A DNA stretch of 64,000 nucleotides from Methylotenera sp. G11. Its GTDB lineage: Bacteria; Pseudomonadota; Gammaproteobacteria; Burkholderiales; Methylophilaceae. Location: contig NZ_JUHH01000001.1 of NCBI RefSeq assembly GCF_000799735.1, forward strand, positions 1,674,001 to 1,738,000. The letters are read 5' to 3'. The stretch's first letter is position 1. Each line of letters begins with the position of its first letter. A program made the translations under genes and the position numbers. The notes under the pieces are model-generated. The model was not told the origin of the DNA. It did no database searches and was given only the letters and a program-made list of their open reading frames with translations. Of this stretch, positions 36,359 to 44,277 are shown one piece after another.

Positions 36359-37201
36359 ATGACTGAATTTAGCTTTGTACTGATATTTTTGGTAATCGTC
36401 GCCATTGTTAAAGGTGTGCGCATCGTGCCGCAAGGCGAAGAATGGGTGGTGGAACGCCTGGGCAAGTTTGCCGGCGTGCTGACCCCCGGGCTGCACGTCA
36501 TCAACCCGATTTTCACCAAAGTAAGCTATAAGGTCACCACCAAAGACATCATTCTGGATGTGCCGGAACAGGAAGTCATCACCCGCGATAATGCTGTGAT
36601 TCTGGCCAATGCGGTGGCGTTTATCAAAGTCACGAAAATCGACCGTGCCGTATATGGCATTGAGAACTTCCGCGAAGCAATGCGCAATATGGTGCAGACC
36701 AGCCTGCGCTCCATCATCGGCGGCATGGACCTGAACCAGGCGCTGACCTCGCGTGACCGCATCAAGGCTGAGCTGAAATCCGCCATTGCCGACGAAGCGC
36801 TGGATTGGGGATTAACAGTTAAGTCTGTTGAAATTCAGGACATCAAGCCATCGCACAACATGCAGGAGGCGATGGAAAGACAGGCCGCTGCCGAACGTGA
36901 GCGTGTGGCGGTGGTGACCGAAGCGGAAGGCGCGAAACAATCACTGATCCTGAACGCAGAAGCGCGCCTGGAAGCGGCACGTAAAGATGCGGAAGCGCAG
37001 ATGGTGGCTGCAAAAGCCTCAGCCGAATCCATTAAGTTCATCACTGAAGCCGTCAAGGAAAACAACTCGTCTGCCATGTTCCTGCTCGGTGACCGCTACA
37101 TCAACGCCTTGCAAAGCATGTCAGCTTCTGAAAACAGTAAAATCGTAGTGATGCCGGGTGACTTGGTGGGTGCGGTTAAAAGTCTAGTTGGTGGTAAATA
37201 A
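36359..37201 (+). CDS. Stomatin/SPFH (band 7) protein
   Basis: A 280-residue SPFH-domain protein with an N-terminal membrane anchor (FSFVLIFLVIVAIVKGVRIVP), then the band-7 domain starting QGEEWVVERLGKFAGVLTPGLHVI. The core signature QEVITRDNAVILANAVAFIKV and a helical, Ala/Glu-rich stretch (EAARKDAEAQMVAAKASAES) follow. It is close to QmcA/paraslipin. It pairs with the NfeD gene 14 bases upstream. AAGGA precedes the ATG. Its stop is only 8 bases from the inverted repeat at 37210. Confidence 0.92.
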   Translation: MTEFSFVLIFLVIVAIVKGVRIVPQGEEWVVERLGKFAGVLTPGLHVINPIFTKVSYKVTTKDIILDVPEQEVITRDNAVILANAVAFIKVTKIDRAVYGIENFREAMRNMVQTSLRSIIGGMDLNQALTSRDRIKAELKSAIADEALDWGLTVKSVEIQDIKPSHNMQEAMERQAAAERERVAVVTEAEGAKQSLILNAEARLEAARKDAEAQMVAAKASAESIKFITEAVKENNSSAMFLLGDRYINALQSMSASENSKIVVMPGDLVGAVKSLVGGK

Positions 37202-37209
37202 CTCCATTT

Positions 37210-37246
37210 CCTTCCCCCACTCAGGGGGAAGGCTAGGATGGGGGTG
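37210..37246. repeat. Left inverted hairpin repeat flanking the DUF559 gene
   Basis: A 37-base unit that folds as CCTTCCCCC (37210-37218) / GGGGGAAGG (37224-37232) with loop ACTCA, then a G-rich tail ending GGATGGGGGTG. An inverted copy lies at 37627-37663 on the far side of the DUF559 gene. Without gaps the two copies agree at 28 of 37 positions; the stem change T3-A21 to C3-G21 is compensatory. It lies 8 bases after the stomatin stop. Confidence 0.85.
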
Positions 37247-37262
37247 TGAAACTTATCAAACC

Positions 37263-37612
37263 ATGTTAAGAGTTTCTCCAAATATAAAAACCAATTCACG
37301 CAAATTACGCAGTGAACTAACCGAAGCTGAAACGCATTTATGGCAACATTTGAGAGCACGTCAAGTATGTGGTAAAAAATTCAGGCGGCAACATCCCATC
37401 GGAAACTACATACTGGACTTTGCGTGCGTTGAAATTAAATTAGCAATCGAAGCTGATGGTGGGCAACATAGTGAAATGCAAATCGAAGATAATTTTCGTA
37501 GTGCATGGCTTGAACGCAAGGTTGGAATGTATTACGTTTTTGGAATAACGAAGTACTACAGAATGTTGAGGGAGTTCTTGAAGTCATTTATGGCGCAGTC
37601 ACAAATAGATGA
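37263..37612 (+). pseudogene. DUF559 (PD-(D/E)XK-like) endonuclease gene with a frameshift
   Basis: The intact part reads as a DUF559 protein: LTEAETHLWQHLRARQVCGKKFRRQHPIGNYILDF in outline and EADGGQH, with the D/E and K of a Vsr/PD-(D/E)XK-like nuclease. At about 37520 the family sequence stops matching the open frame, but it resumes in the -1 frame as GWNVLRFWNNEVLQNVEGVLEVI and ends at a TGA at 37610-37612. One lost G (AAGGGTTGG to AAGGTTGG) explains it; restoring it gives 116 residues, the family length. The uncorrected frame instead runs through the right repeat into the convergent moeB-like gene by 120 bases, which is not credible. A programmed frameshift or a sequencing error are alternatives to true inactivation. 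Confidence 0.82.
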
Positions 37613-37626
37613 GCTGAAAACAATTT

Positions 37627-37663
37627 CACCCCCACCCCAACCCTCCCCCTTATATGGGGAGGG
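37627..37663. repeat. Right inverted hairpin repeat flanking the DUF559 gene
   Basis: The reverse complement of the left copy, with stem CCCTCCCC (37641-37648) / GGGGAGGG (37656-37663). Read on the minus strand it gives CCCTCCCC...GGGGTGGGGGTG, aligning without gaps with the left copy. It ends 4 bases before the stop codon of the moeB-like gene, so the DUF559 element fills the space between two convergent genes almost exactly. Confidence 0.85.
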
Positions 37664-37667
37664 AGCG

Positions 37668-38414
37668 TTAGAAAGCGCACACGCTGCAAGCCGGGTCTTT
37701 ACTCAGTCTGATTGTGCGCCACTCCATGGCAAGTGCGTCCAGCAGCAGCAGGCGCCCCTGCAAACTTTCGCCGATATCCATCAGTAATTTCAAAGCCTCT
37801 GCTGCCTGACAGGTACCTATCATGCCAACCAGCGGCGCAAACACGCCATTGGTCGCACAGCGCAGCTCGGTATCCTCTCCGTTATCAGGAAACAGACAGT
37901 GATAGCATGGGCTCAGGATCGAGCGCATATCGTACACCGTGACTTGCCCCTCAAAACCGATGGCCGCACCTGAAACCAGCGGCTTTTTCAAGTCCACACA
38001 CAGCTTATTCAAGGTATAACGCGTAGCAAAGTTATCGCTGCAATCCAGTACCACATCCGCCGCTGCGATCAGCCTTGCGAAATCGGCTTCGGTAGATTTT
38101 TCACAGACCGTATTGACCTGTGCTTCCGGGTTGATTTGCAACAGCGTTTTTTGCGCGGAGAGCGCTTTGTTAATGCCGACCGCAGCAGTGGTATGCACAA
38201 TCTGGCGCTGCAGGTTGGTTAAGTCCACGACATCAAAATCACAGATCGTAATCGTACCCACGCCGGCAGCGGCAAGGTACAACGCAGCGGGGGATCCTAA
38301 CCCACCGGCGCCGACCACCAGGGCATGGCTGTTGACGAGCTTATCCTGCCCTTCATAACCTATCTGCGGCAAGAGGATGTGGCGACTGTATCGGAGGAGT
38401 TGGTTATCGTTCAT
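37668..38414 (-). CDS. MoeB/ThiF/HesA-type adenylyltransferase
   Basis: A 248-residue E1-like enzyme with the ATP-binding GAGGLGSPAALYLAAAGVG near residue 36 and DNFATRYTLN near residue 126. The zinc site is in two Cys pairs: SPCYHCLFP and PACSVC at the C-terminus. It would activate the C-terminal Gly of MoaD, ThiS or a related sulfur carrier. MoeB (molybdopterin) and ThiF (thiamine) cannot be separated from sequence alone; a modBC pair elsewhere in the window gives a weak molybdenum hint. It starts 5 bases after the stop of the last pilin gene, so it is probably read with the MSHA-like operon. Confidence 0.85.
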   Translation of the reverse strand: MNDNQLLRYSRHILLPQIGYEGQDKLVNSHALVVGAGGLGSPAALYLAAAGVGTITICDFDVVDLTNLQRQIVHTTAAVGINKALSAQKTLLQINPEAQVNTVCEKSTEADFARLIAAADVVLDCSDNFATRYTLNKLCVDLKKPLVSGAAIGFEGQVTVYDMRSILSPCYHCLFPDNGEDTELRCATNGVFAPLVGMIGTCQAAEALKLLMDIGESLQGRLLLLDALAMEWRTIRLSKDPACSVCAF

Positions 38415-38419
38415 AAAAA

Positions 38420-39121
38420 CTAAGGTAATTGTCCTGCGGAAACCATGCGGTTCATAAGAATATTAACGGATATCCAGTTAACGCTATCATCAAATTCGTT
38501 AGCCGAACCTTGCGGTGTGGGGGTGTGGCTTATAAAAATGTTATTTGAATTAGCATTTTCCACCTCATCAGCCCCTGCCGGTGCCGGCATCTGGTTATCG
38601 GGCGAAGCCTGCACGGTATTGATCCCGCCAAAACCATTGGGCCCATGGGAAGCAACCACGGCTACGACGTTACTGGCAAGCGTGCCGGTATCACTCTTCA
38701 CAGTGATATTCCCAATATTTGTAAGTTCGAAAAAATTTAGATTATCAGTGAATTTTGTACTCACCCGGTATCTGATATAGCGGCCCCATGCATCCTGTCC
38801 CCGCACGCCCAAAAGCTGCCAGGGCAGCACCCCTTCCAGCACTGCGCATTCATCAGTGGCAACGTTGCGGACGCCTTCTGCTCCAGAGGGTATCGCATTA
38901 ACATCCGGGCATGGCAGGAACTTATTAACCAGGGCGTAGCCGAGCAGGGCTTCTTTCGCTTCTTCCAATATGGCTTCCGTTTCCTGGGTTCGCCGCAGTT
39001 CGACCTGCGTACTCAACGGGCTTAACAAGCCGGCGATCAGCAATCCAAAAATCACCAGAACCATCGCCAGCTCTACCAGGGTAAACCCTGGCTGCTTCCG
39101 GCTGTATTTATTTGTTTTCAT
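38420..39121 (-). CDS. Prepilin-like protein (MSHA-like operon)
   Basis: A 233-residue type IV prepilin-like protein. The leader is short and positively charged (KQPG), then FTLVELAMVLVIFGLLIAG, with the Glu at +5 needed for assembly. It shares with its upstream neighbour a conserved block (EAKEALLGYAL... LPCPD) and has a periplasmic domain of about 170 residues. It is larger than a major pilin; no unambiguous major MshA-type subunit is visible. It belongs to the end of the operon. Confidence 0.85.
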   Translation of the reverse strand: MKTNKYSRKQPGFTLVELAMVLVIFGLLIAGLLSPLSTQVELRRTQETEAILEEAKEALLGYALVNKFLPCPDVNAIPSGAEGVRNVATDECAVLEGVLPWQLLGVRGQDAWGRYIRYRVSTKFTDNLNFFELTNIGNITVKSDTGTLASNVVAVVASHGPNGFGGINTVQASPDNQMPAPAGADEVENANSNNIFISHTPTPQGSANEFDDSVNWISVNILMNRMVSAGQLP

Positions 39122-39142
39122 GGTGATGGCCTGTTTTCATCG

Positions 39143-40231
39143 TTATGGCGCTGAACAAGTCACGACATTCGCATTGGCATCACACGAATAGCTGCCAAAC
39201 GCATCTGCCAGCGTGACTTTAATATGTGTAGCCGTTATATATTGATAAGTTGTCATTGCAAACCATCCGTTATTCGCGAGCCATGTCCCTAGCGTGGGGT
39301 AGCCTAAACCTATTGCATCATCATTATATGGCACAAATCCTGTCGCCAGCGTGCAGTCCGCATTGCCATCCACGGTCTTTGCCGGGCATGGATACTCATT
39401 ATGCGGCGTGCCTGTTGAAGGGTGATAATATCCGACCAGGCCGCCTGCCACACCTGCATCACCCACGATTTCCCGCACGATGCGCTTTTTTAGCGCAGGG
39501 TAAAATTCCTTGGCAGTGATATACAGCAACTGATCGTTAAAATCATCGCCTGCCTTACCCAGCTTGAATGTGTAATGATCCCCGGCTACATTCCCCGTGG
39601 CGTTATTCACGGCGCCCCTGGTATCCAGGTAGTTGCCAGCTAAAAAATCGCCCGGGCAGTAACCGTCCGCTTCCCCGCTCCGGATCTGGCCTTTGACCGG
39701 ACTATTGGGCGCGATAATCACCGCAATCACCGGGTTCACATTTCCCAATGGGGCTTCATTGTCATTCACCAGGGTGATCGTACCGGGCGTATTGCTATTG
39801 ATTGGGTTCAGCTTGCGGTTGGCAACCGTCATCTGGTTGCGGAACACGGGAGACAATGCATACCAAAGGCACTCACCGTAGCTATCTTTCAACATCGGAG
39901 CCCCTAGCTGCTTCGATGGCAGCCGCCCGATAAATGCTTTACAGTTATTGCTGCCGTTAGTATTGGCGCTACCATCACTATATTTTTCAGTTTCATAATC
40001 AGTGCAAGGCAGCGTACCGGGCTTGGTATCACTTGTTAACGCATAGCCGATCAGCGCAGCTTTGGCTTCAGCCAATGCCGCGGCAGTTGTTTTATCACGC
40101 TCGACTCTTACAGTGCTGCCATTCACCCCTGACAGCATTGCCGCTGCTGCAATCAGCAGAAGAACCAGCATCAGCATAATTAATATACTGCCCTGCTGAA
40201 AAGAAAAGCTGGTGCACCAACGCTTAATCAC
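39143..40231 (-). CDS. Large prepilin-like protein without Glu at +5
   Basis: A 362-residue protein. The chosen GTG start at 40231 overlaps the end of the MshK-like gene (GTGATTAA); a GTG at 40291 would add 20 residues. The processing-like site is FQQG followed by SILIMLMLVLLLIAAAAML, a hydrophobic helix without Glu at +5, as in GspK/PilX-like minor pilins. The block EAKAALIGYAL... LPCTD matches its downstream neighbour, so the two pilin genes are probable paralogues. The periplasmic domain (about 320 residues) has several Cys. A tip or adhesin role is plausible. Confidence 0.78.
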   Translation of the reverse strand: MIKRWCTSFSFQQGSILIMLMLVLLLIAAAAMLSGVNGSTVRVERDKTTAAALAEAKAALIGYALTSDTKPGTLPCTDYETEKYSDGSANTNGSNNCKAFIGRLPSKQLGAPMLKDSYGECLWYALSPVFRNQMTVANRKLNPINSNTPGTITLVNDNEAPLGNVNPVIAVIIAPNSPVKGQIRSGEADGYCPGDFLAGNYLDTRGAVNNATGNVAGDHYTFKLGKAGDDFNDQLLYITAKEFYPALKKRIVREIVGDAGVAGGLVGYYHPSTGTPHNEYPCPAKTVDGNADCTLATGFVPYNDDAIGLGYPTLGTWLANNGWFAMTTYQYITATHIKVTLADAFGSYSCDANANVVTCSAP

Positions 40232-40757
40232 CGGCTGTTCCCGTCGCCTGCAGATTGAGCTGCTTTTCTTTCTCCAGCAGCCTAAGCTCACGGATGCGGT
40301 TAGTATCAGGCTCGTACACCTGCCCGGCCTTCAGCTGCAGGCGCTTGCCGGTTGCCGGCACCCTCACGTCCAGGCTCTCCGAGCCTTGTCTGCCCGCGCC
40401 GTGCCTGGCTGCACTTCTCTGCTGGTTCAGGCGGCCGATCTCTACATTATCCTGGGTGGTATTTTCCTGCACCGGTTTATTATTCACCCATAGCGTCGTT
40501 GCCCCGTCGCTGCGCTTGACATAACCCTGCATCGTGATCGGATCCGGCAGTTCGTTAAGCTCGGGCTCCGGTGATGTATCCTGCCGCGGGCTCACCACAA
40601 TGAGCTTCTGATTCTGCCGCAGGGTATCCAGTTTTTTACGCTCTGCGGCACTGCTGAACAGGCGGCCAAAGCCATCATCCGGCGCGGCCTGTGCAGGCAT
40701 GAGGCCCGCCAGTGAAACCAGCAGAAAAATAGATAATCCAGACAATTTATTCATCAC
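40224..40757 (-). CDS. MshK/PilP-like pilus accessory protein
   Basis: A 177-residue protein with a signal peptide (GLSIFLLVSLAGLMPAQA, residues 7-24) and a short periplasmic domain with PDPITMQGYVKRSDGATTLWVNN, similar to the HR/PDZ-like region of GspC/PilP-type proteins and MshK. It lies between the PilO-like gene and the prepilins. Such proteins link the inner-membrane complex to the secretin. Charged C-terminal tail (IRELRLLEKEKQLNLQ). Confidence 0.65.
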   Translation of the reverse strand: MMNKLSGLSIFLLVSLAGLMPAQAAPDDGFGRLFSSAAERKKLDTLRQNQKLIVVSPRQDTSPEPELNELPDPITMQGYVKRSDGATTLWVNNKPVQENTTQDNVEIGRLNQQRSAARHGAGRQGSESLDVRVPATGKRLQLKAGQVYEPDTNRIRELRLLEKEKQLNLQATGTAGD

Positions 40758-40770
40758 GTTAGCTGCCTAT

Positions 40771-41400
40771 TCAAGGTGCCGGGCTTACATAAGCAGAAGC
40801 AGGCTCGCGCAACGTGAGCCAATCAAGCTCACACTGTGCATGCAGGTTCGCAATGAGCTGGTTGCCTAATGGCCGGCCCGCATTAATCCTGGTTATTTCG
40901 CAGTCGCGCAGTATAAACGGGGCCGCATGCCTGCTGTTCAAGCCTTCCGTTAACTGCAGCAGGTCGCCTTCGTGCAGCATATCCAGCTCCAGTTTCATGA
41001 CCGAGCGATTCAATGTGAACCCGCCCAGGTTTGCGGCAAATGCCGGCGTATATTTTTCCTGCGGGCTGATACCGTACTTAATACCAAAAAGTTTCTGGGT
41101 TTTGTGCTGTTCGCGCAAGTGTTCTACCCACGCTATGCGTTGCTCCTCCCCCACAAAACCTTTGCTGATCAGCATCTGGTACTTGGGCAAATACTCGGCG
41201 ATCATCTCTTTTTCTGCACCGGATAACTGATAGCGCTGGCGAGCCGCATTCAGCAGGCCCTGCTGGTTCTGCAGCGCGAGTGCCTGGCTCTGGCTGAAAT
41301 AGCGGGCAAATCCAAACAGCAGGATACCCGCAACGACAACCGCGCCCAGCACAAGCAAAGGCGTCTGCAGTTTCTGCCAATCCTGTTTTTCCAGATTCAT
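40771..41400 (-). CDS. MshJ/PilO-like inner-membrane protein
   Basis: A 209-residue protein with one N-terminal membrane helix (LLVLGAVVVAGILLFGFARYF), then a coiled-coil stretch and a periplasmic domain, the architecture of PilO/GspM/MshJ. The frame overlaps the end of the upstream MshI-like gene by 4 bases. It would form the alignment complex with the MshI-like protein. Confidence 0.7.
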   Translation of the reverse strand: MNLEKQDWQKLQTPLLVLGAVVVAGILLFGFARYFSQSQALALQNQQGLLNAARQRYQLSGAEKEMIAEYLPKYQMLISKGFVGEEQRIAWVEHLREQHKTQKLFGIKYGISPQEKYTPAFAANLGGFTLNRSVMKLELDMLHEGDLLQLTEGLNSRHAAPFILRDCEITRINAGRPLGNQLIANLHAQCELDWLTLREPASAYVSPAP

Positions 41401-43055
41401 GGCTGCGTCACCCCGCTCACCTCAGACAAGACCTGATCCACAGGTTTGAGTATCACTTTCAATTTGAAATATACCGGCGGTTTCTGTGCAGACTGCTCAT
41501 CGGCAGTGCTGCCCTGCAGGTCAGCAAAAGAACTTACATTCACCGGTTCCTGCAATATTTCTACAGCGGCCACCCTCGCATCTGCTTTGATATTTGCAGC
41601 ATAGCTGTTCACCGTATTCAGCGCAGCACGGTAATCGCCGCCGAAACCTGCAATCTCGGCCGTCACGAAACCCACTTCATACAGTGCCGCAGCATCTGCC
41701 GGCAACACCACACTTGCATTTGCCTGCGCATTGCCTGCTACCTGTGAGGTCGGCAGCGGCATAGATTTGTCATCATCTTTCACATTGCCATCAGCACTCA
41801 GCATCCAGCGCAGCCTGTCCAGCTGCACATTATCCATGGAGCCCTGACCTGACGATTCAAGTGCAGCACTCAGCACCTGCATCATGCGCCGTGGCGACTG
41901 CGGGTAAGCTGCGATTTTCTTATCAAGCTCAACGGCAAGCTGCAAATCATTGGCGCTAATAGGCGTGACCGGGTAACTTCTGGCCACATCCCTGTAGCGA
42001 TGCTCCTGTACGTTAGTGTCCTGCACAGCCTGCCTATAGGCTGCCTGGTGATTCAGCCCTTGCAGCAGCATCCACGCAGATGCAGACACGCCTAAGACCC
42101 CAGCCGCCACAGTTGCGATCCCGATGGCCTGTTTGAGCTGCCTGAACCGGAAACCTTTCGTAAGTTTTTCCGGAGCAAGGTTATCAACCAGATTGCCATT
42201 CGCCAGCAACTGCATATGCAGCAATTCCGGCATCTCCTGCAGCATATCCAGCGGCAGTCCCAGGCTCTTTGCCATTTCTGAAGAGTTGATGCTCAGGCAA
42301 TCCAGCCCCTGATCCTGGCTGATGGCTTGTGAAATGTGCTGGGTCACGCCATCGGCACTTACCAGCACCAGGCTCATGCGGGTTTCCAGCGAGATGAAAC
42401 GCTTGCTCATCAGATAAAGCCGCGTTTTCTCGGTTTCCGCCAGATAAAAATAAGCCAGCTTGCCGATATCGTCCGGCACATTCGGCACCAGGCGGCTCAT
42501 GCTCAAGCGTCCGTTGTAAAAATAAGTCTGGCGCAAGCCTGATGACAGCTGCTCGCACAGCAGGATATCGGGAGCCGTCAGCTTAAACTGTTTCACCAGC
42601 AGTTTGCTAAGCATCGGAAGCAGGTAAATACCGACCAGCTGCGCATCTGCCCGCTGGATCACGCTGATCCAGCCCTCGATGAACTCATCGTTATTCAGGG
42701 CGACAAACAGGTAATTATCATCTTTGCGCTTATCTTTATCCCTGCTGATGAAGTGTGCGGTACGGTAATACAGGCCGCGGTAAAACTGATTCAGTTTACG
42801 GGTGAGCAACTCGCGCTTAGCCGCGCCTGAAGTATGTGGCAGGCTCTCCAGCCTGTAATCCTCTTCTACCGCATCGACAATCAGGTAGACCGGTATGAAT
42901 GGGTGCTGCTGCAGAAAACCGGCAAAAGCGGCATGCCCGTCTTCATGATTGATAAAGGTCTGGCACCCCTGCAGTTTGCCGGCATACCAGATCCCGGCCC
43001 GTAAATTATCGGCCGTGGCACAAAGCACTATTTTATTTAAGTTACTTTTGATCAT
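41397..43055 (-). CDS. MshI-like (PilM/PilN-type) alignment protein
   Basis: A 552-residue protein. The N-terminal 300 residues look like an actin-like PilM/GspL-type fold (strand-rich, with YLIVDAVEEDYRLESLPH), followed by a membrane helix (AIGIATVAAGVLGVSASAWMLL) near residue 315 and a periplasmic domain. This is the fused MshI-like layout. It is translationally joined to the MshJ-like gene by a 4-base overlap. Similarity is by architecture rather than strong motifs. Confidence 0.68.
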   Translation of the reverse strand: MIKSNLNKIVLCATADNLRAGIWYAGKLQGCQTFINHEDGHAAFAGFLQQHPFIPVYLIVDAVEEDYRLESLPHTSGAAKRELLTRKLNQFYRGLYYRTAHFISRDKDKRKDDNYLFVALNNDEFIEGWISVIQRADAQLVGIYLLPMLSKLLVKQFKLTAPDILLCEQLSSGLRQTYFYNGRLSMSRLVPNVPDDIGKLAYFYLAETEKTRLYLMSKRFISLETRMSLVLVSADGVTQHISQAISQDQGLDCLSINSSEMAKSLGLPLDMLQEMPELLHMQLLANGNLVDNLAPEKLTKGFRFRQLKQAIGIATVAAGVLGVSASAWMLLQGLNHQAAYRQAVQDTNVQEHRYRDVARSYPVTPISANDLQLAVELDKKIAAYPQSPRRMMQVLSAALESSGQGSMDNVQLDRLRWMLSADGNVKDDDKSMPLPTSQVAGNAQANASVVLPADAAALYEVGFVTAEIAGFGGDYRAALNTVNSYAANIKADARVAAVEILQEPVNVSSFADLQGSTADEQSAQKPPVYFKLKVILKPVDQVLSEVSGVTQP

Positions 43056-43069
43056 GATCTGGCCAGTTA

Positions 43070-44275
43070 TTAAATCTTGAGCTTGCTGAATGAATCATAA
43101 ACCGGCCCCAGCACCGAGAACATAATAAAGGCAAGTATACCGCCCAATATCACGGTGAGCGCAGGCTCTATCATTTTCAGCATTTTCTGCATGGAGTCAT
43201 TCACATCGCGGTCATAGAAATAACTGATGTTAAGCAGGGACTTATCCAGGGCTCCTGTATTTTCGCCTACCTTGATCATGCGCACCACCAATTGCGGGAA
43301 TAAGCCGGCATTGCGGAAACTCTCGCTCATGGAATCGCCGGCACTGATCTGTGCATGCACGCGCGTCAGGGCATCAGCCACCACGCGGTTGCCTACAATG
43401 TTTTCACAGATCTTGATGGCATCCAGGATAGGAATCCCGGTTTGGTACATGAGTGCGAAATAACGCGCAAAGCGCGCCATGATGATTTTATGCAGGATAG
43501 GCCCGGTCACCGGCAGGCTCAGTTTGAACAGATCAAAGCGATAACGTGCAGCCGGGTTGGACCTGACCGCAGCGGCCAGCACGGTCACCACCAGAACCGG
43601 CAGCCCGATGATCAGCCACCAGTAGTCAACAAAGGCATTGGAGATGGCGATCAGCACTTTAGTGTTTAAAGGCAGTTCCTGCCCCATATTACGCAGGAAC
43701 GAGACCATCTGCGGTACAAGATAGATCATTAAGAAAATAACGGCGCATAACACGACAACCGCCACAAAAGCAGGATAAGCCAGCAGTTTTTTTGTCTGCG
43801 ACATCAGCTCATCCTGCCAGCGTATGGTATTAAACAGGTTATTCAATACGACCGGCAGCTGGCCGGTATGCTCGCCTGCTGCGATCAGGCTCACAAATAC
43901 CTGGCTGAACACGGCTGGATGCTGCGCCAGCGCTTCTGAAAGCATCTTGCCGCCTTCCACTTCCGCGCTGACCGCCCCCAACACTTTCTGGAAAAAAAGG
44001 TTGCTGCTGCTTTCACGCAGGTCATTTAAACATTCCAGCAGCGGCACACCTGCACTGGTGAGCTGCTCAAGCTGGAAACAGAACATGACCAGGTCCTGAT
44101 TGCTAACCCGGCTGCTGTTGAACAGGTTGGCCGATTTGGCAATGGTGCGATAAGTAATTAAATCCAGCCCCATCCGTGACAGGCGGATCTCCAGGTCCAC
44201 TTCATTAATCGCCTCAAGCTGCCCCATGGCAGGGCGCCCTAACTTATCAACCGCTTTATAACTGAATGAAGGCAT
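43070..44275 (-). CDS. mshG: MshG/PilC-type inner-membrane platform protein
   Basis: A 401-residue GspF-family protein with two F-domains: the first with MFCFQLEQLTSAGVPLLECL and GEHTGQLPVVLNNL, the second with ARYFALMYQTGIPILDAIK and GENTGALDKSLLNISYFYD. Three membrane segments (about residues 170-195, 215-240 and 370-395). It anchors the MshE motor. Gap to mshE is 2 bases. Confidence 0.9.
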   Translation of the reverse strand: MPSFSYKAVDKLGRPAMGQLEAINEVDLEIRLSRMGLDLITYRTIAKSANLFNSSRVSNQDLVMFCFQLEQLTSAGVPLLECLNDLRESSSNLFFQKVLGAVSAEVEGGKMLSEALAQHPAVFSQVFVSLIAAGEHTGQLPVVLNNLFNTIRWQDELMSQTKKLLAYPAFVAVVVLCAVIFLMIYLVPQMVSFLRNMGQELPLNTKVLIAISNAFVDYWWLIIGLPVLVVTVLAAAVRSNPAARYRFDLFKLSLPVTGPILHKIIMARFARYFALMYQTGIPILDAIKICENIVGNRVVADALTRVHAQISAGDSMSESFRNAGLFPQLVVRMIKVGENTGALDKSLLNISYFYDRDVNDSMQKMLKMIEPALTVILGGILAFIMFSVLGPVYDSFSKLKI

Positions 44276-44277
44276 AG

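Noticed and set aside
37188-37787. 199-residue DUF559 reading frame taken at face value
   Set aside because: Its C-terminal half is a frameshifted reading; the family sequence continues in the -1 frame and the extended tail is antisense to the moeB-like gene.
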